A DNA stretch of 64,000 nt from Hysterium pulicare CBS 123377 (GCA_000467715.1 AJFK01000721.1:34408-98407); one strand, 5' to 3'; positions 50,839 through 62,312 are shown, counted from the stretch's first letter. Notes: generated by a model not told the origin, from the sequence alone. Translations and numbers: made by a program.

Positions 50839-53544
50839 CTAACCAATTAGCAGAGTATTCTCCGTGATGTTTGCATCGCGCGACCCAATCTGCTCCGCTA
50901 AGTCTGTGCATAGCGCCTGCAGTTCAATGTCCTCCCAGACGTCGGCACCCGCAAGTTCTGGCGCGAGTGCCATAGCCAACGCAGTAAGACCGTCGACAAT
51001 AAATTCGCAGACAAATTCATTGAATGCGGAGGTACCATGGCCGATCTCGTATGAGAGTTGGATGTTCATGTGGTTGGCGTATGGACCATTGCGGCGGTTG
51101 CCCAAGATGGGATCTGAATGCCATGTTAGAGATGGACAAACGAAGACCGGGGACGTGCAAACTCACTGACATGATCAGGCCCTGCACAAACCGTCGCCTT
51201 GTAATGACACTCCGGCGGCGGCGGCGGACTGCAATTGTCGCAAAGTGGCTCCGGAAGCGCGTATCTAGGGTTCAACCTCCGCTCCTCTCTAGTCATCAAA
51301 GCGCGCTCGACAATACCACGCTTCACGATACCCGTCCCGCACCCAGACGCAGTAGGATCTTCGGAATCCTCGTAGTCGACCTCCTTGCACGACTTGGAGA
51401 CAGCTTGCTGCCACGATGCGACCGCTGCGGCGATCATCTGATCCCGCTCCTGCGTGCTGTCGTAGTGGCTGTCCTGAATAGTAAACTTAATTGTCTCTTG
51501 AGTCGGCTCGTTGCCGACGACCGTCTCAACGTTGTCGAATTCTCCGGGCGTTTTTGAGTCGCATGTATTTAAGTTGTCCGGGCAGAGAGCCTTAAGCTTG
51601 TTAAAGAGGTCTAAGCGGAGATCGGCACCGCCATTCTTATTATTCTCATCGCCGATAGGGACGGAGTTGTTAGAGAGGAAGACAGTAGCGGTCGGGACGG
51701 CGGGAGTGGTGGGTGTACATCCGTTGACTGGAGTTGTTGCGCACGAGGGCGTGTCAGCGATGCCGCCGACGAGGGTGCATACGTAGCAATTGGTGGTATA
51801 GACCTGTGACTCGATAGTAATAGGGTTAGCTACACTACTCGTTGGCATTGCGGTGTATGAGCAGGACTGGGACTCATCGGTCGCGTCGGAGATCGTCAAC
51901 AACGGCAGAGTTGTAGAGCCGCAAACGCAACCTCGTGCATCGATACCTTGATCGGGATCCCCGTTCTGCAAAGAGCAAGATGGCATTGCTGGAGCTGGAG
52001 TTGTTGGGGGCGTCGTAGTTGGACTGGCAGTGGTACTGAACTGGCAAGCGCTGGCGTCGCGTTTCACTTTCTTCATGGGCCGAGCGGCGAAGTTCTTGTG
52101 CAGTGTCTGAATAGACGAGTCTACGTCGCCCATGAACTTTTCGAAGTCCGCGGTAGACTGAGGAATGAGGTCTCGAAATTCAAATAAAGGCGCTGTGCGG
52201 TTCAGTTTGAACATCTTCTCGACCCGAGTTCCAAGGCCACCGATGGATTCATCGTACTGTTTGTCGAAAGTCGTCAACAAATCTGGGCTTGGACTGCCTT
52301 TGTCGATACCCTGAATCCATTCCTTGATACTCAGGGTGATAGGAATGCCTTGTTTGGGAAATTTGCCGATATATTTGTATTGCAGACCAGATACAGTTGG
52401 ATTGCCTCCGAACTTGACACCAGGTACAGGGTTCTTGACCGTCCCAGTACAGTAGTCCTTGTCGATACTGTATGTTGTTAGCTAGGCAAGTGAGCTGTAA
52501 AGCCACCTCGCTTACGTACCTGACTTGAAAGTCTTTTTTCGTTAAGACTGTTTTGTAGCATGCGAGTGTGTTGAAGATATCGAAGAGCTCGTTGTCAGCA
52601 GGAAAGAATGACTTGACTGCGCTGTAAATCGTGACGAATTCCGTTCGTGGCATGAACGGAATCCACGACTTAGGACTCATCTCCTGAGTGTTTGGATCGT
52701 CCGGATCTACCGGCTTGTTCGCAGCCTTTGCGTAAGATAAGACCAGAGTACAGAACCCAAGCACTGCGTCATTGATCTTCCCAAAATCGACTTTTAGCGA
52801 GAGGTCCTGGAAATGATATTTGGTGACTAGATGAATGTTCTGGCCTCTAGAGATACCAGTGTCGCCATTGAGGATGTTCCTGCCTTTCGTTACGCCTTGT
52901 ACATTCTCTTTCATCAAGGAGTATAGCGCTTCTAGAGGCATCGATGAAGTGATTTGAGGAGCCCACGAAATCTGGTCTTTGTTCGTGTTTTCATTAAGGT
53001 TTCTGACGGTCCAAGGATCTGAGCATTGCTGGTAGTTCTCAATGGTAACCTGATTTGTCGGGGTTTCACTCCAAGGCGTCCAACTCGCCTGCAAACGTTA
53101 ATTGCGTCAAGGTTGGAGCCCATTCAGCGAAATACTTACCAAGTCGTCATGAGCTGCTTTGCCAGCGGCTGCAGCGCTCTCATCGCCGACTTTAATGTTC
53201 CTGCCATCCAAGACATACTCCGCGCTGAGTTTCCCCTGGCCTTGTTCGACAGAAGTGTCTACTGAAAGCACAAAGTTCGTTCCAGAACGGCCCTGAACCG
53301 TCTTGCGTTTTGCTAGAAAGGTATCTTCGAGGCTGCATTTATCGTTTGAAAATTGGATATGGAGAGTTTCAAACTCTGCTCCGATACCCGCGTTTCCAGA
53401 AGTAGTAGGTCCATCGTTGAGCTCGACCAGTGCAATCTCCTCATACGCTTCGTCACAACCAGTGGGAAGTGCGCGTGGAGTTATCGAAGGTAATACAGCT
53501 GCTTTTGCGGTAAGCACAAAAGAAAGAAAAAGTACGGAATGCAT
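50839..53544 (-). CDS. Large secreted protein with chitinase-associated-like C-terminal region
   Basis: Exons (minus) 53544-53140, 53088-52520, 52467-51167 and 51113-50839 give 849 residues. Residues 1-16 are a signal peptide (MHSVLFLSFVLTAKAA). The N-terminal half is unrecognised but globular. A Thr/Pro-rich linker (TTASPTTTPPTTPAPA) separates a C-terminal half with paired cysteines: GDPDQGI-ARGCVCG, TLPLL, SQSCSYTAMP, YVCTLVGG, LSNNSVPIGDENN, ALCP, and AAVASWQQAV ... SGCGTG. From memory this half resembles the region found after the catalytic domain of fungal subgroup C (LysM) chitinases. No GH18 catalytic motif is present. A KR site (VKRGIVERA) lies near the end. Role unknown; possibly a cell-wall or antagonism-related secreted factor. 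Confidence 0.72.
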
Positions 53545-54540
53545 GCTAGGTAGCTCTGCTCATTGAATAGCAAAAAGCTCTTACGGCTGGAGAAGAGAGA
53601 ATAGACAGGATTTAGTTTTTGATCAAACAAGCAGCGGAACATGCAGTATATATACGCCCTCCCAACGATGGTTAACCACATTTCCCAATTCCATGAGAGC
53701 GTTGATTAGGATTAACCACCGTGCCGCTCATGAGCCGTAGAAAGTTCCTGGAGGATGCTTGAGGGACTGCACACCAGTCTCGGTGCTCTTTTTTGGACCT
53801 GACCTATGTGGCACGAAACATCATCGAGTGTTTCAATATGCTCTCGCCAGAAGGCCACGTTGGAGGTACAGTTGTGAAGGCAGTGTTGGAATTTCAAGGG
53901 TGTTAGATTGAAACAACATTGGAGCCAGATAAGAGGCACAGAGGCACAGTTGTGAAGGCAGTTTTGGAATGTAAAGGGTGTTCTCTTCTTCAACATCGGA
54001 GCCAGATAAGAGGCACAGTTGTGAAGGCAGTGTTGGAATGTAAAGGGTGTTCTCTTCTTCAACATCGGAGCCAGATAAGAGGCACAGTTGTGAAGGCAGT
54101 GTTGGAATGTAAAGGGTGTTAGATTGAAACAACATTGGAGCCAGGTAAGAGGCACAGTTGTGAAGGCAGTTTTGGAATGTAAAGGGTGTTAGAATAAAAC
54201 AACATCGGAGCCAGATTAGAGGCACATTTGTGGAGGCAGTTCGCGCACACAGTTACAGGAACAGGTAAAAATGACGCTAGCTGAGGTGAGTTCTTGGCGT
54301 GGTCAGCCGAGCTGTTACCACCTATGTGCTTAGGAACGTGAGCACCTCGAGTCCCACCAGATCCATCGGATTCAGCCTTGCCTCCAACATCATCGAAAGG
54401 GACAAGTGTCAAGAAGAAAGCAGCAAAATTTGGCGTCGTTTGATTTTTCCATCAGCATCGACATCATCCTTGATTGCTATCAGTTACTCGCTGAACAACA
54501 CGATCAATAACAACCTTGACTAGAGACAAACTAGGTCACT
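53545..54540. other. Spacer carrying a minisatellite
   Basis: Between the secreted-protein gene (-) and the F-box gene (+). Mostly occupied by the 69-bp repeat array. Open frames across the array are a by-product of its multiple-of-three period. Confidence 0.6.
53867..54240. repeat. 69-bp tandem repeat, about 5.4 copies
   Basis: Units begin ACAGTTGTGAAGGCAG at 53867, 53946, 54015, 54084, 54153 and (as ACATTTGTGGAGGCAG) 54222. Spacing is 69 bp except the first (79 bp), where GAGGCACA is duplicated. Two versions of the middle alternate: TTAGATTGAAACAACAT and TTCTCTTCTTCAACAT. Confidence 0.92.
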
Positions 54541-55986
54541 ATGGCTCTCACGAACCTCCCACCCGAGCTTCTTGACATCATTGTCGAATACTCTCTACCA
54601 CAGAGCTTCGAGAACTTGGCAACGACTTGCAAGAGAATCTATGCGCGATGCACACCATTCATCAAGCGCCACAACGAGCTGCGCTCCCGCTTCCGAGATT
54701 TTATCTACTACGCTCACGCGCGCGATAGCCTGGTGGCCGCTTCCGACCTCATCGAACTCATCGCCGCTGACCACATCGTTGCGCGATACATTCGAATCGC
54801 AAACCTTGTAGAGGACAGCAAGTTCCTTCGCCATCTACGTGTCCGTAATGAGCCACCGAAGTCCGTCCCAAGCATTGAGGACGGAGGAGTCATTGTCCAA
54901 TTGTTTGCCAACTCTACGTATCTCCGGCGTGCCCAGCTAGACTGGAGGGAGTACTATTCTACGTTCGCAGAGGACGTCAGGGAGATGCGCTATTCGCAGC
55001 ACGGCAGTGCCTTTCTCCTGACGCTGCTCGGTGACACCAAGAACCTCACCATACCAAGTTCATGGAAGCCGAATGCCGCCACGAATCAGCTGCTCGATGT
55101 ACTTGTCAAGGAGGCTACGCAGTCCAGCTCTCAGTCTTCTGGTCTTCGGTCAGTCACAAGTTTCCTTGGATCATTATCGAGATCCGAGACTGAAAATTGG
55201 GACTTAAGTTGGGCGAGGCCCTTCCTCGCTCTACCGCATTTGAAGTCGTTTAGCGGTCCTGGCAGTTTAGCAGTCGGAGAAAACCCTAGAAGCCTCGCGT
55301 TTAGAGGTTCGCCTCATATCGCAGACACACTTGAAGCAGCTCATCTAGGTGGCTGTTGTATTGACGACGTAGGCATAACCGACTTCCTCAAGCACACACC
55401 GCGCTTGAAGACATTGAGGTACTCGCACAGCACACAGCATGACTATCTTCCTCCAGACTGGGATATCTGCAAGTTTATCAACGCAGTAGCGCGCGAAGCT
55501 GGAAGTCATCTTGTCGAACTTTCGGTAAAGATCCTTGAATTGCGCGGCTCTATCCTCCCCGGCAAGGCATCGACACGTAGTTTCCAGAAGCTAAAGAAGT
55601 TCGAGTTTCCTCTGGAACTTGCCACGTGTAACATCATTGCCGCGGGTGTCACAGGGAGCATTGCTACCTCGTTGCAGCGCTTCTTCAACGGCTCGCTGGA
55701 CCCGTTCGTACGCGACTTGATACCCACTTCAGTCACGCATCTGTCGTTGCAGTCCGAAGGAATGGGCCATCATAACAAATCTCTTAATGCCTTGTTCCGT
55801 CACTTTCGTGCGGTACGCAGATCTCAGCTGCCTAATCTCCAAGAGGTACTTATCGCCTGTAAACAGGAGGCGGATAACGCCTACAAGCAACAGTGCAACA
55901 AGATCGTTGCGGAGGGTGATAGAGAAGGTGTGGTTGTGCATTTGCAGGCGTATGAGTATTCTGGTGTATTCAACTGGGATGGGTAA
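54541..55986 (+). CDS. F-box protein
   Basis: Single-exon, 481 residues. The N terminus is an F-box: LTNLPPELLDIIVEYSLPQSFENLATTCKRIYARCTPF (residues 3-40). The rest is leucine-patterned without a clear repeat family (LPHLKSFSGPGSL, TPRLKTLRYS, VTHLSLQSEG), as in fungal F-box proteins with irregular LRR-like tails. F-box proteins recruit targets to an SCF ubiquitin ligase through Skp1. Target unknown. ATG is the first in frame, 20 bp after the last upstream stop. Confidence 0.85.
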   Translation: MALTNLPPELLDIIVEYSLPQSFENLATTCKRIYARCTPFIKRHNELRSRFRDFIYYAHARDSLVAASDLIELIAADHIVARYIRIANLVEDSKFLRHLRVRNEPPKSVPSIEDGGVIVQLFANSTYLRRAQLDWREYYSTFAEDVREMRYSQHGSAFLLTLLGDTKNLTIPSSWKPNAATNQLLDVLVKEATQSSSQSSGLRSVTSFLGSLSRSETENWDLSWARPFLALPHLKSFSGPGSLAVGENPRSLAFRGSPHIADTLEAAHLGGCCIDDVGITDFLKHTPRLKTLRYSHSTQHDYLPPDWDICKFINAVAREAGSHLVELSVKILELRGSILPGKASTRSFQKLKKFEFPLELATCNIIAAGVTGSIATSLQRFFNGSLDPFVRDLIPTSVTHLSLQSEGMGHHNKSLNALFRHFRAVRRSQLPNLQEVLIACKQEADNAYKQQCNKIVAEGDREGVVVHLQAYEYSGVFNWDG

Positions 55987-57031
55987 CCCTATGCTATTGG
56001 TCGGCCGATTTCTGTCTCAGAAGGAAGGAAGGCATTACAATCTTGCAAAAGTCTCGAGGCTCTGCTGGCATCACTTCTTGCAGCTATCGACCAGCTGCAT
56101 AGTGGCTGAGGTTGTAGTAGCAATTGCGAGCCTCCTCGTCGAGATGATAGTCTTTTACCAAAAGGCACGTATGGGATATAGATTCGCGGGCAGTGTAGTA
56201 TCGTGCTTTGAACTTCCCCTATCGGGCAAGTATGACTACTTGCTCCTACTTCCGCGCCCATCCTTCAGTGCAGTTTTCCCTCATTGAGTTTCTCACCATG
56301 GAGGCTGTAAGTCTTACACCGACCATCAGTCAAGACTGCCGTCTCGTGCGTCAAGCCCGGTCGCAATCACGTGATGATGCGGGAGATTGCTTCGAACCGC
56401 CTCTCTTGTCCGACCGCCTCCACGCCCCCGGCCACGCTTGGAATCATGCCTCTGATACTACGTACTGGCTAGGCTATGTTGGCACCCAGTGTTCTGCACA
56501 TCTGACCGTGAGGGTTGAATTATCTTTTCAGCCACCATTGGTGCATAGAAGACACTATCATGAGGATTGGGGAGTCGCAGCCTGAGCGAGAGAGGCTATC
56601 AAGTCTTTCACTTGACCAGATTTACCACCTTCACCTCCGGTACGTGGTTAATGTGACTCACTGAGCCTTCGAGCCCTCACCTTTATTCTATTTATACTTC
56701 GCCTTTCAGCCCCATCTTCTTCGGAGTTTTACTTCTACACCTTACTTCTTCTACTTCTTCTTCTTCTTCTACAATTACAGCTTGAAATCACACGCGAAAA
56801 CATTCTCTCAAAGAATGCGATTGAGCACTGAGCCCTGACAGCTTCGATCAGACCTCCTAAGAAATACTGTTATCGTAGAAGCACAAAAGGTGAGCTTCTT
56901 TGAGATTAGGGTTGAATTTGAAATCTTACTAAGTGTTTGTCATAGTGCGGCTGCCAGTTTCTATTCCTGTGATCTCATTGGCATCAGAGCCCACAGAGTC
57001 CGCCTCTGAGTCCGAGCATCCATATTCTACG
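55987..57031. other. Intergenic region and NWG-C leader
   Basis: 1 kb. Contains a (TTC)n-type run near 56741-56771 and a probable leader intron of NWG-C (GTGAGC at 56890 to CATAG at 56945). No separate gene recognised. Confidence 0.5.
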
Positions 57032-57942
57032 ATGTCCAGAAAGCAGCAGGGCCTGAAAGTGATTGAGAAGAATTGGGGACAAATGTGGCTCGAGAATTAC
57101 TTCAGGGAAGCCAACCAACCTCGCGTTGAGTATACAACAGAACACGACAGCCCGCTCGGCACAGCCGACAAGAACGGATACACTTTGCAGAAGGCCGTTT
57201 TGAAAGAGCTGAGAGGGCTTTCACAAGAAGAGCAGAACGCTCAGAAAGTCAGTAAAGGATTCGAGGAGGCCGTTGCCTACCGAAAGAAGAATACCAATAG
57301 CAAGGGCCTACGCGTGCAGAGCGGGGATGTGAAATTCGTGAGGCAGGTCTTCAAACGTGGAATGACCGTCAAACAATACCTTGAGAAACAAGGAGTTGTA
57401 CCATCATTTACGACGCCTCCTACTCGTTCTCCGATGGTTGACGATCGCGGCAATCTTGCAACGACACCTGCCGCCATTGGCGACAACACGACCGAAGCAC
57501 ATCAAGAGCTGACCACGACTGATTCAAACTTCGAATTCTTGCCTACCAAGGCAATTACGGCATCGAATATCACAGCGCAGAAGCTTTTCAGTGATCCAAT
57601 ACGTCCTGGAATGCCAACAGCTCCTCCCAGTCCCGAGCCGGTTGAACAGAAAATCAAGCAAGAGCCCGTAGAGTCTGTGACAACTTTTCGCCAACACTTC
57701 ATTCAGCCGCTCAAACATAAGTATGATGAAGAGCGTGTCCTGAGGGCAAAAGTTGCACACGCCAAAGCCATAACGAATGAGAAACTCTGCGAGGTTCTGT
57801 TAGCGGAAAGCATTGCCGCAAAGTCAGCCGCTCGAAACGCGTAAGTGCCACTCACCGTCATGGCTAGACTCATACAAAACTGACTTGACAACGTAGACCG
57901 GGAGGTTCGGAAAACCCGTGGGAGGTGGACGATGGAGATTAG
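57032..57942 (+). CDS. NWG-family protein C
   Basis: Exons 57032-57840 and 57897-57942 give 284 residues. The module is at the N terminus: VIEKNWG (residues 10-16), QPRV, LKELRGLS, FEEAVAYRKK and QSGDVKFVRQVFKRGMTVKQYL, to about residue 120. A polar linker with IKQEPVES leads to a helical C-terminal stretch (VLRAKVAHAKAITNEKLCEVLL). A phase-2 intron then precedes a 46-nt exon encoding PGGSENPWEVDDGD. The frame stays open upstream of this ATG to a leader acceptor at 56945, but without another ATG. Intracellular, function unknown. It shares all parts of its plan with NWG-D 0.8 kb downstream. Confidence 0.78.
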
Positions 57943-58785
57943 AGTGCAAACCCATTCAACGTCTCTAACAGAGAAAAGAATCGTATCGAACAAGGATGGT
58001 AAATGGTCACTTAAATATCTGATTACAATGGGGGCATGCTGGGTTCTGGCGTTTTGCATTTTGCTTTCACTTCGGAAATATGGTAGATCCGAACATCTGG
58101 GCTCTGGAAAGATGGTTGCTGAAATTTGGCGGATGCTTCCATTTCCTTTGATCTTCTCATTTCCCCAATCTCTTCCCCATTTCTCTTCCTCACATATCTT
58201 CCCCGTTCCTGACATTTCCAACTCAAGTAGCCGGGGAATAGCTAGAATGAGATAATACACAATACGCTTCTGCGATAAAATATATTTAACGGCTCAGTCT
58301 TCTCATCTAGGCTCTACGCTTTTCTGATGCCACAAACAGCGTCGGTAGAGATTTGGAAGGAAGGTTGAAACACGAAGGGACGAGTAGATAACAATGTAAG
58401 CTCACCTAGAACCTGTCACCTCTCCATTCTCCACCCATCTCAAATCGATCAACCGGTGGATCTCACAGTCATGCACCCTGCCTCCTCACTACATTCATTA
58501 CTTCTTTCAGTTCTCTGACTTGACTTTTTTGCCTTATTCTTTCGAAAGCCACAAGCTCACTATCTACTCAAACGCCTTCACTTCATTTCTTCTCTATTAG
58601 TCGGACCGTCATCATCTATTATCGCCGGGGCTCTACAGCTTATCACCGTTACATTCGCCACTATCTACGGCCTCATCACCCAAAACACTGCTTCACTCAA
58701 TTGTGAGTCTTTCACTCCTAAACAGAGGGTCTTAAGTAAGCTAAAGGATACTTTTTATGCTCACTGTCGACTTCCAGCAATTGGT
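57943..58785. other. Intergenic region and NWG-D leader
   Basis: Pyrimidine-rich toward its right end. A probable leader intron runs from GTGAGT at 58703 to CTTCCAG ending at 58777, eight bases before the NWG-D ATG. Confidence 0.5.
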
Positions 58786-59656
58786 ATGAAGAAGAACCTG
58801 GTTGCTAAGATCGAGCGCAACTGGGGCGCTAACGGAGTCCTTAAATGTGTTCACAAGCGGCTTCGACCTGGAACCACGAAACGCATCAAGAGATATCCGA
58901 GCGGGAAACAAATACCCTTCAAAGACGACCCGACCACGTGGAGAGTGGACTTATTGGAAAGCTTGCTGGAGCTTTCGCGCCTGACTCAAGATACCACGCA
59001 GATCAAAGCCGACTTTCTTGTTTTCGTCAAGGTGTGCAATAGAACAGAGTTATTAGACCAAGATGTTGATTTTGTTCGGGACGCCTTTCTCAAAGGATGC
59101 CGCACCATTGACCATCTTACGGAGAGATATGGACTGCGAAGTCGTAAACCGTCTGTTGGGCGAACTGATGAGTGGAGTGACGACGATGACGCCAGCGAGG
59201 GATCGGAATCAGGGGAACGCAGGACTGACGCTTTAGTAGGTGGACGTGGAAACCGTCAGTCAAATACAAGGGGTTCTCCGAACATGGGGGAACCAACTGT
59301 GGAGCAAACGGTGTCAACCACTACGAAGCCAGGAATCGACCCGAACCCTCAGAGTAACCACATTGGAAAGCCGATTGGGAAGAACACAGAGGTGAAGGTT
59401 GGGATTAAAGAAGAGTCCAGGGATAAAGTAACCAGCAAGAAAAGCAGCGTGGCTATGCTTGAACGCGAGCTGAAGGCCGCAAAAGCAGAAGCAGCAGCGC
59501 TGAAGGCTGAAGCGGCCGTGGCAAAGCTTGAATGCCAGTTGGCAAAGATGAAGGAGACAAAATCAAGGTATGAGTGACTCCAAGGCGGATTGAGATTGAT
59601 ACTAACTAGATGCGTCCAGCTTGGGATCTCAGAATTCTCCACTTGCCATAGATTGA
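58786..59656 (+). CDS. NWG-family protein D
   Basis: Exons 58786-59567 and 59620-59656 give 272 residues. Module at residues 8-115: KIERNWGAN, RLRPGT, LLESLLELS, FLVFVKV, DQDVDFVRDAFLKGCRTIDHL. The linker has EWSDDDDASEGSESGE, GGRGNRQ (shared with NWG-A) and GIKEES. A clear coiled coil with heptad-like A/K/E pattern (MLERELKAAKAEAAALKAEAAVAKLECQLAKMKET) follows. A phase-2 intron (GTATGA ... ACTAAC ... CCAG) separates a 37-nt last exon encoding LGSQNSPLAID. The coiled coil suggests oligomerisation. No known domain. NWG-B looks like a truncated relative of this copy. Confidence 0.8.
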
Positions 59657-60283
59657 ATGCGTGCTTTTGTGGTTGCATATGATTTCTATAATCGGTGACT
59701 AGACATTGCGGACGCCTCGGGGAAAGGCTGGTTCATTCGTGTCTCTATTTTAGCTGGTTCTTTTGGGAGATCCGAGACGGCAACGTAGCACCAGCATGCT
59801 TATACCTAGCTTACTCTTTACCAAGCTAGCATGGTGTTCGATTGGGCCTCAGGAAATGCGGGGATTGGAGTTAGTGGTCCAATGCTGAATGAAAGGCATC
59901 TCATCTCCACTGTTAATGCATTCTTTTCTCTGTAAATGTTTGAGTTATCCTAATGATGATGTGCCATTCGGTATGCAGCGTACGCAATCCGTGACTGTGG
60001 CTACGCACTTTCGAGCCACTCCAATAACAGCTTAGTCTGGATATCTGCTAGAGCTATTTTCCTATCTATCTCAAATTAGGGGTTAAGATCTTAGAATCCG
60101 ATGATATTGTCTAGTGGTGCGAACTTACTTTCATCCGTTTCCCACAGCTCAAATGCTCCATACTCGCGACACCATTGCCACAACAAAGGATCAAACTCAA
60201 CTTCCCAAATTCCCAAATTCCATTCCTAAACCTACAACTACCATCTTAAGCCATTTTCTCAACCACCCCCAATCCCATCCCTC
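59657..60283. other. Intergenic, convergent 3' ends
   Basis: Between NWG-D (+) and the caspase-like gene (-). No further feature recognised. Confidence 0.5.
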
Positions 60284-61657
60284 TCAATCCACCTCCTCAC
60301 AAACCGTCTCCACATACTCATACGCCCCATCCCCAGCCTGCAACATCGTCCACACCTCCACCGGCACAAGGATCGTCACCACCGTCCCACTCCCCATCCC
60401 CCACGCATCCCTAAGCTCCGCCTTGCCAGAAAGCGCCAGCTCCTTTGGCCATTGCATGTCAAAAAGCGCCGGCAAAACCTCCCCAATGGCCCCGTCACAC
60501 ACCTCAAAAGCATCGCTCAAGTGAATAGAAAGCAGAATCTTTGCATACGTACCCTCTGTGAAAAGCGCCGAGCTTGCTTCAGTGCCGCGGACGGAGTCCG
60601 AATCTACCATCTCAGTGTCTAGGATAGCCTCTTGGAGAGGGTCTGTGTGCTTAGGTGTAGGCATAAGGGTGATGCTTTGAGTGGCATTGCCAGAGAAGTG
60701 GACTGGAGCATGCTGCTCCGAGCTCGCAACAGCGTCGCCGTACAGGCTTGCGAAAAGCTGCGCTATGGTGGTGGGAGCGCTGTGGCAAGATCAATCAGCC
60801 TTCGTACCACTCCTCAAAGCCAGTTGCCCACACGGTAGAGAGAAGGAAAAGAGAACATACCCTTGAACCTGTTTCAGTTTCTCTAGCATAGCCTCACAAA
60901 GATAACCCTTGTTCTGGCCATCTTCATCTTTCTTCCAGTAGCTCCCAGCCAGCATTTCATGCTCTGAGCTTCTTCCAGCAGCCTCCGCAAACGTAACTGG
61001 CCTCTCGACTCTAAAGCTCGGATCGACTTTGCTCCCAGGCGACAGCTCCATTTGAGGCCCTACGCAATGCGCATCATAGACATATAGCAAATCCCCTTTC
61101 AAACCAGCCTCGAAATCCTGCTTAATAAAGCTCCAGTCAATCTGCAGACCACATTCCAAGCGCTTGGAAATGAGGTTTTGATGCGGTCTCTCTAATCAGC
61201 GACCTTGCTTTCATGAACGTAACGGAGGTCAATTGTGATATACATACCCCCAGAAAAGACTTTGACTTCCCTCTCCAAATGCCATGTATCCGAAACAAAT
61301 CAATATGATCAGGTTCTCTTCGCCGTCGCGGACGTCTTTCCATGCTGCTAGATACTGGAGTATGATATTGTAGAGCGCCTGCTGATCTATCTTCTCGTCA
61401 AACGGTATCTCGTAGTAGTTGGTGTTGTATAGGTAGGTGTCGCTGAGGTACTTGAGAAGCTCATCTCGCATGGTGCGTGGGCCGGGGCCGATCTTGGACC
61501 AGCTGATGAAGAGGACGAAGACGTTACGGTAGGGATCGGTGGCTGGCTGGCTCGCGGTGGCGGCGGATTTCAAATTGTAGGTAAATCGCTGGAAGGGAAC
61601 GCGGGGACGGTGGGTGCGGTACGCGTGAGAAGGCTTGAGAAAGGCGAGTGAAGACAT
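60284..61657 (-). CDS. Degenerate caspase-like (C14/CHAT-type) protein
   Basis: Exons (minus) 61657-61248, about 61187-60861 and 60779-60284 give about 410 residues; the exon-2 acceptor could shift by a few bases. The first half has an alpha/beta pattern: VFVLFISWSKIGPG, IILQYLAAWKDVRDGEENLIILICFGYMAFG, IDWSFIKQDFEAGLKGDLLYVYDAHCVG and EHEMLAGSYWKKDEDG. This order resembles fungal caspase-like domains, in which a Y-[AG]-G-H-G loop supplies His and a L-L-D-C-C loop supplies Cys. Here the His loop reads CFGYMAFG (no His) and the Cys loop reads YDAHC (Cys kept). It is therefore probably non-catalytic. The C-terminal part (ILLSIHLSDAFEVCDG) is beta-rich and unknown. Homology is judged from pattern only. 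Confidence 0.62.
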
Positions 61658-62312
61658 GTTGACGATTTCTATCGAGAAGGAACGATGCTGAGAGGTTTAC
61701 TGTGAATCGTGATATGATGGTGTAAGTGAGGTCGTGGAAGAGAAGTCACGAAATGGGTATTTGTGTGTGGAGGGAAAGTTCGGGTAGTTTGGCGCTTGTT
61801 TGTTTTGAGAATTTTCATGGTGAAGAGCATCATGACAGGTGGGGTGATGGTGAAGAGGTAAGAGAGGGTAAAAAGTACGACGAAGTGAAACGAGACAAGA
61901 AATAAGAACTCGGATTACCGTTCTGACGTCAAGACAGGCATTCTCTGAAATCCTCTCAAGGTATAAAGATTAATCTTGGTGAAGTCTATTCAATTGCCAT
62001 TTGTCTCTCCAAATGTCCCGGATGCCATATTGGTCTCGATTTAGGCCCTTGAAAGCATATCAAACGCTGTATGAAACGGAAAAGACGACGCCAAAATTGA
62101 ATATATGCATGACACCCTGTTCTCCTGTTCTCCTGGACTTACACATACTTGAATATCTACGGAAGTATACCCCATGGTATCGTAGACAAGAAAAGTAATT
62201 AGGAGAACGCAAATGCAACCAAATTATTTCTTTTGTATGAGATACATGATCATTTGTTTACAAAAAGAGTGTAAGTAGATGTAGGAAAAGACAGCACCCC
62301 TTCAAGTAAAGT
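61658..62312. other. Intergenic region
   Basis: Between two minus-strand genes; holds the promoter of the caspase-like gene. No coding or repeat signal. Confidence 0.5.

Noticed and set aside
53712-54225. Long open frames with 23-residue repeats (both strands)
   Set aside because: They result from the 69-bp tandem DNA repeat, whose period is a multiple of three. No start context or splice signals, and frames are open on several phases.
53867-54240. CRISPR-like array
   Set aside because: Repeats are contiguous 69-bp units without distinct spacers, in a eukaryotic genome.
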